From positions 1-64,000 of IMG/VR virus record IMGVR_UViG_3300050026_000055: a stretch of DNA of 64,000 bases; one strand, 5' to 3'. This document shows positions 21,627-31,500 of the stretch, piece by piece. The notes beneath the pieces are model-generated. The model had not been told where the DNA came from. It was given only the letters and a program-made list of their open reading frames with translations, and searched no databases. This DNA is from a virus. Made by a program: the position numbers and the translations under genes. The first letter of the stretch is position 1; every line of letters begins with the position of its first letter.

Positions 21627-24600
21627 CGCAGCATTGCAGTATATAATCTCGAAAGGATGGAAATACAAACCATCCGGTGATGATAAAATTGAGTTAGAAG
21701 TGTGTATATTTTGTCAGAAATCAGGCTATGGGCATTTTTACATGGTTACTGACGATACAAACAGAAATGGGCTATGGGCGTGCCACCGCTGCGGAAAGTC
21801 AGGTAATCTAACAACTTTACGCGAAGAAATGGGAGACAAGATCAAGGATGTTGAGTCTCGTTCGGATTGGGGCAAAAAGGAAATAGAATCTCTGCCGAAC
21901 GTCGAAGAGGCGCATGAAGCGCTGCTTGCTGACGAAGATGCTATGGACTACTTAGTAAACACTCGCGGTTTCAGCCGAGAGGCAATTGAGCAGTTCAAAA
22001 TTGGGTATTTTCCGAAGAAGTATTTTAGAGAGTGCGGAGAAGTAAAGGCGATTATGTACCCATATCTTGTGCAAGGCAACTGTGTCTTTGCACACTGGCG
22101 TACACTGCCGCCTGCTCCGAAGGCTTTTAACAGTCCGACAGGCTGGGATGCACCGCTATTTAACGGCGAGATTATAAAAGACGGACTACATGAATTAACG
22201 ATGGTAGAAGGAGAAGCGAATGTTATTGCCGCTTATGATAATGGTATTGTTGATCTTGTTGGTGTGCCGGGCGCTAACTTCAAAAAAGCGCTCTGGATAG
22301 ATACACTGGATTCACTTAATCTGGAAAAGATTTACATCTGTTATGACAAGGATAAGGTTGGCCAGAAAGCCGCACAGACTCTAGCTTCCAGAATTGGAAT
22401 CGAGAAGTGTTACAAAATTGTGCTTCCTGACTTTTGGATCAAGGTAGACGAGGTAGAGGAACGACTTGGTAAGGATTTGAATGAGTGGTTCAAGTATGGT
22501 GGCGGTAACAAAGAGGCTTGGGATAAGTTAAAAGAAGAGTCTGTATTGTTCGATGTGCAAGGTGTAGTCTCACCGAACAACGCTCTGGACGAATTAGAGG
22601 AGTTCCTTAACGGCAAGGAGACGTTAGAGCCTACATACAAGACTCCGTGGGAACCGTTGAACAGGTTGTTAGGTTGGGAAGATGGGGACGTCATTGATAT
22701 AGTTGCACCAGAAAAGATCGGTAAAGGCGGAAGGCTGACTACACCTGTTCTTACTCCCTTAGGCTGGAAGACAATGGGGGAATTAAAAATAGGAGACGAA
22801 TTGGTATCAATTGATGGAAAACCGTCATTTGTAACAGGCATATACCCACGCGGTATAATGGAGTTCTTTAGAGTTACGTTTTCTGATGGACGTAGTACTG
22901 AAACTACTGCTGACCATTTGTGGAAAGTACGCTGCACTACCGAATGGGAACGTCAATCAGAGCGTATTTACACCACTGATGCAATTGCCAATGAGTATTG
23001 CTATCCCGGCTCAAGGCGAGTCAGTAAGTTGTATATACCGTTAATGTCAGGTGATTTTGGAAAGGCCGATTTGCCGATTGATCCGTGGCTATTAGGTGTG
23101 CTAATTGGCGATGGCTGCTTATCCGATAGCCAAAAACTATCATTTTCAACTGAAGACGGCGAAATCTTAGCCAGAGTGTCTGAAATTGTAGAAAGTTATG
23201 GGCATGAAGTTAAACTGAGCAGTAAATGCAATTATCGTATAAATAACAATAAGAGTTCATTTCTACGAAACAAATTAGAAGAGTTAGGTCTGTGGGGGCA
23301 CCTAGCAGAATCAAAATTTATACCAAAGGTTTACCTACAATCGTGTAAAGAACAGAGATTAGAACTTTTACGTGGGCTTATGGATACGGACGGTACTGCG
23401 TCCAATAAACACGGGGTTATATCCTATTGTACTGTGAGCAAACAGTTGGCCGATGATGTGGTGTATTTAGTGCGCTCTCTTGGTGGCATAGCTGAAAGAC
23501 GGCCTCCACAGAAAAAACATTTTAGATACAAAGGAGAATTAAAGACAGGACAACCAGCGTACATTATTGTTGTTAGGTTGCCAGAACGAGAAAAAGCATT
23601 CTTTTTACAACGAAAATTAGATCGTGTACAAATACGAAATAATCAGCCTAGGCTTACATTTAAGTCTATCGAACAAACAGAAAGCGGAGAAGCAGTTTGC
23701 ATCTCAGTGAGTCATCCGTCAAAGCTGTATATTACTAATGACTTCATTGTTACACATAATACAACTCTTGGCATGAACATCATGGAGTACGAAGTCGATA
23801 CATACAATGAAGACGGAATTATCATATGTCTTGAAATGTCTACAATGCGAATGGCCCGAAAATGGGTATCGCATGTAACGCAGACTGATGATTCAATTCC
23901 CAAAACAAAGGAAGAGGCTGTTGCGCGGCTGAATGCAATGAAGTCAGCTATTCCGTTAGCCAGAGACAAGGCGGCAAATCGCAAAGGTGATTTGTACTTC
24001 TGTTATCCGCAGATTAAGGACGCAGAAGATGTTTACAAGTTGATTCGCGATTGTATCCGGCGATATGGAGTCAAATGGGTTATGTTCGACAATGTTCAGT
24101 TACTTGCTGACAGGACGTTGAAAAACAATAATCACCGAACGATTCACTTGAGTCAGATCAGCAAGACTCTGGCCGGGATCACGAAAGATTACGGCATAAA
24201 AATGATTCGTATTCTTCAGCCTCATCGCATTGGTAAAGGCGATATGATTACCACAGATGATGTTGATGGTGCTAGTCAGATTGCTAAAGATTGTGACTGC
24301 ATGATGACAGCATGGAGAGCTAGAATAGGGGAAATGAAGGCGGCAGATTTTGCTGGTATGGGCTATGTGGAAACAGAAGCATCGTTTGATTCTAAGATGC
24401 TACTTGGAGTTGGACTTACACGATACTCGGGTGGCGGTTCAGTAACTCTTGAATTTGATGGAGCTACTAGCACGATTAGAGAATACAACGTGGCACGCAT
24501 AGCTGCGATGCAGGCAGCAAAGCCTGCCATCGGACATGAGGCTCAATTGGCAGAATTAGGAATAAAAGCAGCGCAGTCAGCGGAGGGTATTCAACCATAG
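21610..24600 (+). CDS. Primase-helicase (Twinkle/T7 gp4-like) with intein (996 aa)
   Basis: Order: zinc-ribbon with CIFC...CHRC (residues about 33-60), Toprim domain with MVEGEANVIAA and YICYDKDKVGQKA, linker, then a DnaB-like RecA-fold helicase. The Walker A loop reads APEKIGK-T after removal of an intein at residues 373-717. Walker B-like VKWVMFDNVQLL and a C-terminal QPHRIGKGD region follow. Without the intein the protein is 651 residues, a normal size. It would synthesise primers and unwind the fork in phage replication. Overlaps the upstream nuclease gene. Confidence 0.9.
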   Translation: MQTENNAALQYIISKGWKYKPSGDDKIELEVCIFCQKSGYGHFYMVTDDTNRNGLWACHRCGKSGNLTTLREEMGDKIKDVESRSDWGKKEIESLPNVEEAHEALLADEDAMDYLVNTRGFSREAIEQFKIGYFPKKYFRECGEVKAIMYPYLVQGNCVFAHWRTLPPAPKAFNSPTGWDAPLFNGEIIKDGLHELTMVEGEANVIAAYDNGIVDLVGVPGANFKKALWIDTLDSLNLEKIYICYDKDKVGQKAAQTLASRIGIEKCYKIVLPDFWIKVDEVEERLGKDLNEWFKYGGGNKEAWDKLKEESVLFDVQGVVSPNNALDELEEFLNGKETLEPTYKTPWEPLNRLLGWEDGDVIDIVAPEKIGKGGRLTTPVLTPLGWKTMGELKIGDELVSIDGKPSFVTGIYPRGIMEFFRVTFSDGRSTETTADHLWKVRCTTEWERQSERIYTTDAIANEYCYPGSRRVSKLYIPLMSGDFGKADLPIDPWLLGVLIGDGCLSDSQKLSFSTEDGEILARVSEIVESYGHEVKLSSKCNYRINNNKSSFLRNKLEELGLWGHLAESKFIPKVYLQSCKEQRLELLRGLMDTDGTASNKHGVISYCTVSKQLADDVVYLVRSLGGIAERRPPQKKHFRYKGELKTGQPAYIIVVRLPEREKAFFLQRKLDRVQIRNNQPRLTFKSIEQTESGEAVCISVSHPSKLYITNDFIVTHNTTLGMNIMEYEVDTYNEDGIIICLEMSTMRMARKWVSHVTQTDDSIPKTKEEAVARLNAMKSAIPLARDKAANRKGDLYFCYPQIKDAEDVYKLIRDCIRRYGVKWVMFDNVQLLADRTLKNNNHRTIHLSQISKTLAGITKDYGIKMIRILQPHRIGKGDMITTDDVDGASQIAKDCDCMMTAWRARIGEMKAADFAGMGYVETEASFDSKMLLGVGLTRYSGGGSVTLEFDGATSTIREYNVARIAAMQAAKPAIGHEAQLAELGIKAAQSAEGIQP
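22726..23760 (+). mobile_element. Class 3-type intein with LAGLIDADG homing endonuclease (345 aa)
   Basis: Inserted between Lys and Thr of the P-loop (K372 / T718). The first residue is Gly, not Cys or Ser. Block B is TADHLW with Trp438; block F has Cys697 (VCISVSHP); block G is VTHN with Thr715, and +1 is Thr. Trp, Cys and Thr form the WCT triplet that defines class 3 inteins, which splice through the block F Cys. Two LAGLIDADG-like helices (LLGVLIGDGCL and LLRGLMDTDGT) show an endonuclease domain that looks intact. Confidence 0.88.
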
Positions 24601-24603
24601 CAT

Positions 24604-25092
24604 ATGACAATCACAGAGATTGTGGCTCTTTTTAAAAAACATAAACCGAATACAGCCAAGGCTGCTACTAAGCTTGGCTTAAAATTACAAGCATTGGGAT
24701 CAGGATTGTACCGCAGAGTGTACGTTATCCGTGGTTATGATCTTGTTGTAAAATTCAATGCCGGTGAGGATGACGGAGAACATGCTGCACAGGAAGTGAA
24801 AACTGTGTGGCGTGTGTTGAGGTATAAAAAATATGCTTCTATTAGAAAGTATATGCCTAAGATTTATTACTTTGACAAAAAAACCGGCACCACGCTGGTT
24901 AAAAAGTACGAAACATTTAGAGAAGATTTTGTAGAATCAGGTTTAAATGCTAAATTTGATGTCATTGAGGATAAAGTGATGCAGCTTTTTCCTGACGGTT
25001 GCTGCGATCTTCATGGCGGTAATTTTGGTGCAGAGTATACCAAAACAGGACGACAAGTAATTAAAATCATAGACTTGGGATTATGCGAATAA
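24604..25092 (+). CDS. Minimal protein-kinase-like protein (162 aa)
   Basis: Gly-rich loop GSGLYRRVY (32-40), VAIK-like Lys in DLVVKF (K50), a helix C Glu candidate E64, catalytic-loop-like DLHGGN (135-140) and DLG in place of DFG (157-159). All key kinase/APH-fold elements are present in 162 residues, far below the usual 250 or more. Small kinase-like proteins of this kind occur in phages; their targets are unknown. A PP2C phosphatase is encoded 6.5 kb downstream. Confidence 0.75.
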   Translation: MTITEIVALFKKHKPNTAKAATKLGLKLQALGSGLYRRVYVIRGYDLVVKFNAGEDDGEHAAQEVKTVWRVLRYKKYASIRKYMPKIYYFDKKTGTTLVKKYETFREDFVESGLNAKFDVIEDKVMQLFPDGCCDLHGGNFGAEYTKTGRQVIKIIDLGLCE

Positions 25093-25763
25093 ACGATTTA
25101 ATTAAAAAAAAAATAGGCGGTTACAACAAAAAACCACGATATTGTAAGCGGTGTAAAAAAGAAATACCTAGAGAGTTTTATCCCGGCAGTCTTGCTGACC
25201 AGAACTATCAGAATAAGAAGTATTGTAGCTCTGATTGTGCTAGAGGCCATAAACTAAGAGTACAAAGCGGTAAGGCAGTGTGCATAAAATGTCTTATAGA
25301 AAAAACTATAACTGAGTTCCCGTTGGGAAAGAAAAGACGAGATGGTACAGAGCGGTATTCATATTGCAAAGAATGCCACCTTATTTACCAACGAGATTTG
25401 AGACTAAAGAGACTATTTAGAATAAGCGAGGAAGAGTACCAAAAGATAATAAACCACCAAGGCAATGTGTGCGCTATTTGTAAACAGCCGAAAAGAGGCA
25501 AAAACAATTTTAGCGTAGATCATTCGCATAAAACTGGTCTTATACGCGGAGGTTTATGCTGGTTATGCAACAGAGCGTTAGGATTATTTAAAGACAACAT
25601 AGAGTTGTTTAAGAATGCTGTTGAGTATTTAGCAAATCCACCGGCCATCGCTGCTCTCGGAGAGCGGCGTTACGGACTAATAGGCAAAGCAAAAAGTAAG
25701 AAAAAAATGATTTATGGTGGCGATACGTTATTGAAGGGAAGTGATGAGCAAGCGGTACGCTAG
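25083..25763 (+). CDS. Endonuclease VII-like HNH nuclease (226 aa)
   Basis: Three zinc-binding segments (CKRCKKE, CSSDC, CIKC...CKEC), then an Endonuclease_7 core: VCAICKQP, FSVDHSHKTGLIRGGLCWLCNRALGLFKDN. A basic C-terminal extension follows. Overlaps the genes on both sides (10 and about 20 bases). Probably a free-standing homing nuclease. Confidence 0.88.
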   Translation: MRINDLIKKKIGGYNKKPRYCKRCKKEIPREFYPGSLADQNYQNKKYCSSDCARGHKLRVQSGKAVCIKCLIEKTITEFPLGKKRRDGTERYSYCKECHLIYQRDLRLKRLFRISEEEYQKIINHQGNVCAICKQPKRGKNNFSVDHSHKTGLIRGGLCWLCNRALGLFKDNIELFKNAVEYLANPPAIAALGERRYGLIGKAKSKKKMIYGGDTLLKGSDEQAVR

Positions 25764-26136
25764 TGCAACAAAGACAAGGGAACGCAGAGCATTAAATCAC
25801 AGAGCATTTACCGAGACAGTTGATGCGTATGTAACATTGAAGTCACGGTCAACTATTTCTTCGGTTGATGCATCACAAGAAGTAGGTGGTTCGGTAAATC
25901 TAGCAAAACCAAGTGCATTAGATTTCTTCTGTGATGTTGACAACCAAGTAAGCATTGTTGTCAAGGGGGACATGTTACAGGTATTTATAGAACGGTTTAT
26001 CGTAGGCAATGAGTTGGCGCTTACACTTGAGCAGGCCAACTACTTTGAGCAACGAATCGGGCAGCTTTTCGTTTCTCGTGGAATTTGGCCAACACAAAAG
26101 TACTTCAAGGTTATGAGGCAAAAGAACAATGAGTAA
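25744..26136 (+). CDS. Hypothetical protein (130 aa)
   Basis: Start chosen at the ATG after AAGGGAAG. Basic N-terminus (KRYASATKTRERRALN), beta-rich middle. Overlaps the next gene by eight bases. Function unknown. Confidence 0.6.
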   Translation: MSKRYASATKTRERRALNHRAFTETVDAYVTLKSRSTISSVDASQEVGGSVNLAKPSALDFFCDVDNQVSIVVKGDMLQVFIERFIVGNELALTLEQANYFEQRIGQLFVSRGIWPTQKYFKVMRQKNNE

Positions 26137-26545
26137 AGCTAAAGCTAAGGCAAGAACTGCACCAACAGAACTTGATTTACAAGCTTTAATGCAAAAATGG
26201 CAAAAGATTTTGCGACTACAGGATTGGGAAATAGATATTCAATTTATTGAACCAATGCTGATTGGCGGGTCGCTCGGTGAAACACACCCGTCGATTATTA
26301 CTAAGTCTGCTAAAATTTTTGTTTCTAGGCCGGACATGGCATATCCAAGATCGGTTTCTCTGGAAAACGTTATCAAGGATATAGAAAACACAGTTGTGCA
26401 TGAATTATTGCATGTTGTGTTTGCAGCAGTAACAAGTGACATTAAGTACGCAGAAGAACACGCAGTCATTGCAATCGCAGACGCGCTGCATAAAGGATTG
26501 GATTGGACAGGAAATGACGACAAGCTTAAACGACAAAGTTATTAA
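26129..26545 (+). CDS. HELLH zinc-metallopeptidase-like protein (138 aa)
   Basis: VVHELLHVVFA contains the HExxH motif (H91, E92, H95). A downstream EEHAV (E109/E110) may supply the third zinc ligand, as in gluzincins. The rest resembles a minimal Zn-peptidase fold (strands with a central helix). Minimal metallopeptidases of this size occur in phages; the substrate is unknown. The N-terminal 12 residues are Lys/Ala rich. Confidence 0.75.
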   Translation: MSKAKAKARTAPTELDLQALMQKWQKILRLQDWEIDIQFIEPMLIGGSLGETHPSIITKSAKIFVSRPDMAYPRSVSLENVIKDIENTVVHELLHVVFAAVTSDIKYAEEHAVIAIADALHKGLDWTGNDDKLKRQSY

Positions 26546-26699
26546 GGCGATTAATGAGCAAATGGCAGAGGAAATTGGTGACGACGAATTGAACTTTGAA
26601 GAGAAAAGGATGCTTCTTCAGAAGTTCGGGGTTATACCTCCTAAGTTTACGCCGTCAGAGCGAAATCTAATCCTGAAGGACGAGAGGAAGGCTCGGTAA
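26514..26699 (+). CDS. Hypothetical protein (61 aa)
   Basis: Start chosen at the ATG after ACAGGAA, within the end of the metallopeptidase gene. Helical and charged. The TAA overlaps the next ATG (TAATG). Function unknown. Confidence 0.6.
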   Translation: MTTSLNDKVIKAINEQMAEEIGDDELNFEEKRMLLQKFGVIPPKFTPSERNLILKDERKAR

Positions 26700-26878
26700 T
26701 GCACACGCCAGAAGAGTTTGCAGAAGAAATGCAAACAGCATGTAACTTGTATTATGGCGATGAAGAGACGGCGCATATAACGGCTGATGATATACTGATG
26801 GAACAGTTGGAAGAATTAGGTTACAGTGCTGGCGTAGAAATCTTCCGGCAGAATCAAGAACGGTGGTGGTACGCATGA
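26699..26878 (+). CDS. Hypothetical protein (59 aa)
   Basis: TAATG overlap with the previous gene, AGGAAGG upstream. Acidic helical product ending ERWWYA. Function unknown. Confidence 0.6.
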   Translation: MHTPEEFAEEMQTACNLYYGDEETAHITADDILMEQLEELGYSAGVEIFRQNQERWWYA

Positions 26879-27153
26879 ACCCAGATTTTGTACCTTACAA
26901 TGGGACTAAGCTTATTGACGAGCGAAGCCCAGATGAAGTCATGTGGGTAACATCCACTAGTGTACACAGTGGTTCTATATTTGTCGAAGCTGTAGAGTTA
27001 AATGTTGTTAAAGAGGTTTTTCGTAAAACACTGTTTAATTATACGGCTCATTCACCATATTTGCATATGATGTCGGTAGACGATCTAATACGCCTTGATG
27101 CTGATAATTTTGATGAAATGATGAACGAGGCGCTGGCGCATTATGGACACTAA
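26875..27153 (+). CDS. Hypothetical protein (92 aa)
   Basis: ATGA overlap. Mixed fold with NPDFVPYNGTKLIDE and an acidic helical end. Function unknown. Confidence 0.6.
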   Translation: MNPDFVPYNGTKLIDERSPDEVMWVTSTSVHSGSIFVEAVELNVVKEVFRKTLFNYTAHSPYLHMMSVDDLIRLDADNFDEMMNEALAHYGH

Positions 27154-27451
27154 CAAGCAGTTAACAAGTATCGAACGCGGCAAGATAATGAAGCTATACT
27201 GGACTCAGACCAACGGTGTTGTGGCTGCTTGTGGTCATAAACTAGGAGAGCACGCAGAACCTAAAAACAACTGCACAGATTGCTGGGTAGCGTTTTTCAC
27301 CAATCACGGTGAGCTGACACAGCTTGCTGAAGAGTGTTTTCAAAAAGAAGGACGAGCGGTGTTAGTTAATTTCCGTGGTGAGAAGTTCGTCAAGCAGTTT
27401 TTACGATTCATAGGAACACTGGCAGCTAGCCTAAAAGGAGCGAATGAGTAA
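27143..27451 (+). CDS. Conserved phage protein with Cys/His pairs (102 aa)
   Basis: ACGHKLGEHAEPKNNCTDCWVAFFTNHGEL followed by GRAVLVNFRGEKFVKQFLRF. I recognise this from a widespread phage family of unknown function. The C/H pairs could bind zinc. Overlaps the recA-like gene by eight bases, so it may be coexpressed with it. Confidence 0.75.
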   Translation: MDTNKQLTSIERGKIMKLYWTQTNGVVAACGHKLGEHAEPKNNCTDCWVAFFTNHGELTQLAEECFQKEGRAVLVNFRGEKFVKQFLRFIGTLAASLKGANE

Positions 27452-28535
27452 AGCGTTAGACGAGTTAAAGAGTATAGTAGATGAACCTAAGAAAGCGGCA
27501 GCAGTCGTTAAGTCGGCTGCTCCACAGACGATGGCTGAGAAGTGGAAGGTATTAGACCGTCTTGAAAAAAGTCTGAATGAGCAGCTCAAGACAACTACAT
27601 CACTTGTTAAGTTAGGCAGCAAAGTTGGTCAACTAATGCCTAGCATTAGCACCGGGTTGTACACACTGGACTTCGGCGCTATCGGTTGCGGCGGTATTCC
27701 TAGAGGCAGAATCATTGAGCTATTCGGACCGGAATCGTCCGGTAAGACTACAATAGCTCTGCATGTCGTTGGCATGGAACAAAAGAATGGCGCTATCTGT
27801 GCTTTTATTGATGCAGAACACGCTCTTGATCCGACATATGCCGCCAAGCTTGGAGTAGACGTTGACAACTTGGTGGTTAGCCAACCAGATTCAGGTGAAG
27901 ATGCATTGGAAATAGCTGAAGCATTGGTTGATTCTCAATCTGTTTCATTGATAGTTATAGACTCTGTGGCCGCACTTGTGCCACAAGCAGAGTTAGATGG
28001 CGAAATGGGCGAGTCTCATATGGGCCTACAGGCTCGGTTGATGTCTCAAGCATGTCGTAAACTTCGTGGTAAATGTGCTGTAAATGGCGTTACCATTGTG
28101 TTCATTAACCAGATTCGTGAGAAGATTGGTGTAATGTTCGGAAGTCCTGAGACTACGACTGGTGGCAGAGCGTTGAAGTTTTATGCCAGTGTCAGGATTG
28201 ATGTTCGCAAGGTTTGGAAAAGTGAGATTAAGAGCGGCGAGATAATTCTCGGTCACAGCATTAAGCTGAAGATTGTGAAAAACAAGGTTGGACCGCCATT
28301 CCGAGAGGCATTTGCGACATTGATTTATGAAACAGGCATAGACATTACTTCAAACTTCTTGGACTATGCAATCGACATAGGCGCTATTCAGCAAAACGGC
28401 GCGTGGTTCGTAGTAAACGAAGAGAAGATTCAAGGCAAGGATAAAGTCAAGAAACTGTTCCTTGATGATTCTGAAGCTATGACTAATTTGAAGGTAGAAG
28501 TAGCACGTATCCAGAAGATACAGAGAGAGCAATAA
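27444..28535 (+). CDS. RecA-family recombinase (363 aa)
   Basis: Walker A GPESSGKTT (95-103), QPDSGEDALEI, Walker B LIVIDSVAALVP, L2-region SPETTTGGRALKFYASVRIDVRK, and NKVGPPFREA near the C-terminal part of the core. It is close to bacterial RecA rather than T4 UvsX. Length matches bacterial RecA. It likely drives phage homologous recombination and repair alongside the helicase and RecB-like nuclease. Confidence 0.95.
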   Translation: MSKALDELKSIVDEPKKAAAVVKSAAPQTMAEKWKVLDRLEKSLNEQLKTTTSLVKLGSKVGQLMPSISTGLYTLDFGAIGCGGIPRGRIIELFGPESSGKTTIALHVVGMEQKNGAICAFIDAEHALDPTYAAKLGVDVDNLVVSQPDSGEDALEIAEALVDSQSVSLIVIDSVAALVPQAELDGEMGESHMGLQARLMSQACRKLRGKCAVNGVTIVFINQIREKIGVMFGSPETTTGGRALKFYASVRIDVRKVWKSEIKSGEIILGHSIKLKIVKNKVGPPFREAFATLIYETGIDITSNFLDYAIDIGAIQQNGAWFVVNEEKIQGKDKVKKLFLDDSEAMTNLKVEVARIQKIQREQ

Positions 28536-31500
28536 TGACAAGCACGGCAGCATTAGCGGCAGTTAGAGACGAGCTGCCTTATATTAGAACATTCACTGGC
28601 AAGCGGTTTAGACATATGGACCCGTTGCCAGAGGATGTTTGTATCGAAGATATAGCGCATCATTTATCAAATATTTGTCGTTTCTCGGGCGCATGTCGTC
28701 GGTTTTACTCAGTCGCGGAGCACTCATGGCGAGTCTCTTATGTCTGCAAGCCTGAGAATACAATGTGGGGGCTGTTGCACGATGCCAGCGAAGCTTATTG
28801 TTCGGACCTTTGCCGTCCATTGAAGTACGCACCCGGACTAGAAGGTTATCGTAAATATGAGAAGCTGGCTATGAACGCAGTTTGCTGTAAATTTGGTTTA
28901 CCTTACGAAGAACCGGCAGATGTAAAGGCAGCGGATCAGATTATGCTGGCAACGGAGGGTCGCGATCTTATGGACAGTAGAGCAACGTGGGGCAGGGCGC
29001 AACCATTAGCAACGCACATTATAACGCCGATGCTTCCAAGTACAGCAGAGTCAATGTTTAAAATTAGATTTGAAGAATTGGAGAGACACCTAAAATGGAG
29101 AGGGTAAAAGAAGCAAAGTCAGTGTTCGTATATGTCAGTAAATGTTGCAATGCTCAGGCTACCAAAGAGCCTTGCGTTAAGGTTAAGGACTCTAAAGTAC
29201 CTATGTCTTTAGGTTCATGGCACTGTTCTACCTGTGGAAAAAGCTGCTCTGTCAACAGAAGCAAAAATGTACAATAATAGGTATACAGGTAGAATTGATT
29301 TAACCGGAAAGAAGTTTGGCAGGCTTACTGTATTAAAAGCACTTCCTAAAGTAAACTTTATGTATTACTGGGAAGTACAATGTGATTGTGGAACTATAAA
29401 AAAAAGTAGATGGCAAAGCTTTACGTGGCGGATTCACTGAAAGCTGCGGCTGTCTACGAATTGAGGCTAACAGAAAACGAAGACAAAAGAGGCCATTTGA
29501 ATCGTTGTATAACATACTTGTCAGCAGAGCGAAGTATAAGGTGGAGTTAACATACGAAGATTTTCTAGAATACACTAAAATCAATTGTTGTTACTATTGT
29601 GGAGCTGAAATTGTGTGGGTTCCTTATTATAAATTCTTCAAGTATAATTTAGACAGAAAAGATAGTAATAAAACCTATACTAAAGAAAACTGTGTTGTAT
29701 GCTGTACAAGATGCAACTTTGGCAAAAGCAACCGATTCACATCCGAAGAGTGGCTAATTATGACAAAAGCTTTAAAGGAATACCAAACCAAATGCAAGAG
29801 TTAGATTCTAGTCTCTTTGATTGGTTGACATGGCGTGGCGGTTCGTTGTATGATGTCTTTGGGATACCATGCAGGACCGCTGCGCTGATACAAAACCGTA
29901 AGATGCTGCGACGATATGCATACGGCTGGACACCGAGCTACAGGTTGATGTGCCGTCCTAAGCCTGACCAAGTAGCCATCATGTTTCACAAGAACGGCAG
30001 AGATTTTTGGTTCCATCTTAGAAAACACGAATTTGAGGCCATCTGGCCAGAACAGGTGAAACAATAATGTTCGAGATTTTTAAAATAATTATGACTATAT
30101 CCGCCATCTTGATGGCAGTAATTTTTTGTGGCATAACTATGGTTGTGTTTATGGCAAAATACGCAAAATGGCTTTGCAAAAAAGTTTTGGGAGAAGAGTT
30201 CTAATGAAACTCGAAGAGATAGGTTTCTACACAATGTCGGACGAACGCTGCGCCAAAGCAAGCGGAAGTTCTCCGTTATCGCGCTGCGAGTTGATTCTGA
30301 CTTCGCGCTGCAACTTCAAGTGCCCCTATTGCCGTAGAGTCGGCGGTGACGATCTAAAGTTTAGCGAAGCAGCTAAGACCGTGATGATGTGGGCTGCTGA
30401 CGGTCTAAAAGCCATCCGTTTCTCTGGTGGTGAGCCAACGATCTATCCCGGCATCTACGGTCTGGTTGCTATGGCTCGTGATTTAGGTATTGAACATGTA
30501 GCTATCTCTACCAACGGTTCAGCGAATCGTATCGTATACGAAAGGTTGCTGGCGTGCGGTGCTAACGATTTCTCCGTGTCTTTGGATGCTTGTTGTGCTG
30601 AAGATGGTGAGAAGATGTCTGGGGGCGTTAAAGGCTCATGGGAGACGGTTGTAGACAACATTCGGTTCCTATCCAGCAAGACTTATGTGACGGTTGGTGT
30701 AGTATTGACCCCGTTTAACATTGCTTCCGTCAACAGCATTATTGAGTTTGCTGACTCTTTAGGAGTTGCCGACATTCGCATTATACCGGCAGCGCAGGAC
30801 GGCGATTCGCTGAAAGAAGTGAAAGTCAGAGATTATATATTGAAAAAGCATCCGATACTTAGTTACCGAATTGCTAATATCAAAGCAGGCAAGTCTGTTC
30901 GCGGCTTGGAATCTTGTGATTATAATCGCTGCGGTCTAGCGTTGGATGATATGGCAGTGTGTGGCAACAAACATTATCCGTGTATTATTTACATGCGTGA
31001 GTCCGGTAAACCTATCGGAGATGTAGGTCCGAATATGCGCCAAGAGCGCGAAGCATGGGCGTTGACTCACAATACGTGCGCTGATCCGATCTGTTCAAAG
31101 AATTGTTTGGATGTGTGCCGAGATTATAATAACAAATTTGTCGATTTGCTATGGACAAAATGACTGAAAGGGTGTATAATAGGAAAATGAAAATCACAGA
31201 GGCGACAGCACAAGGACCGCTACCTTACCAAGAGGATCGTAAGATTGTCTATCAAGACATGGACGGCAACACGCTGCTGGCTGTTTTTGACGGTCACGGC
31301 GGGGATACGGCAGCAGTTCTGGCTGCTTCCAGTTTAGTTGACAGTTATTTGACTCGCCAGCATTGCGAAAATAAAATTGGAATACTGACTGGCATTTTTG
31401 AAGATTTAGACTTCGTTACATCGGCGTCTGAGTCAGGCACCACAGCTTCAATTGTTTATATAAATCCAAACCAAGACAAAGCATATGTGGCTGTGCTTGG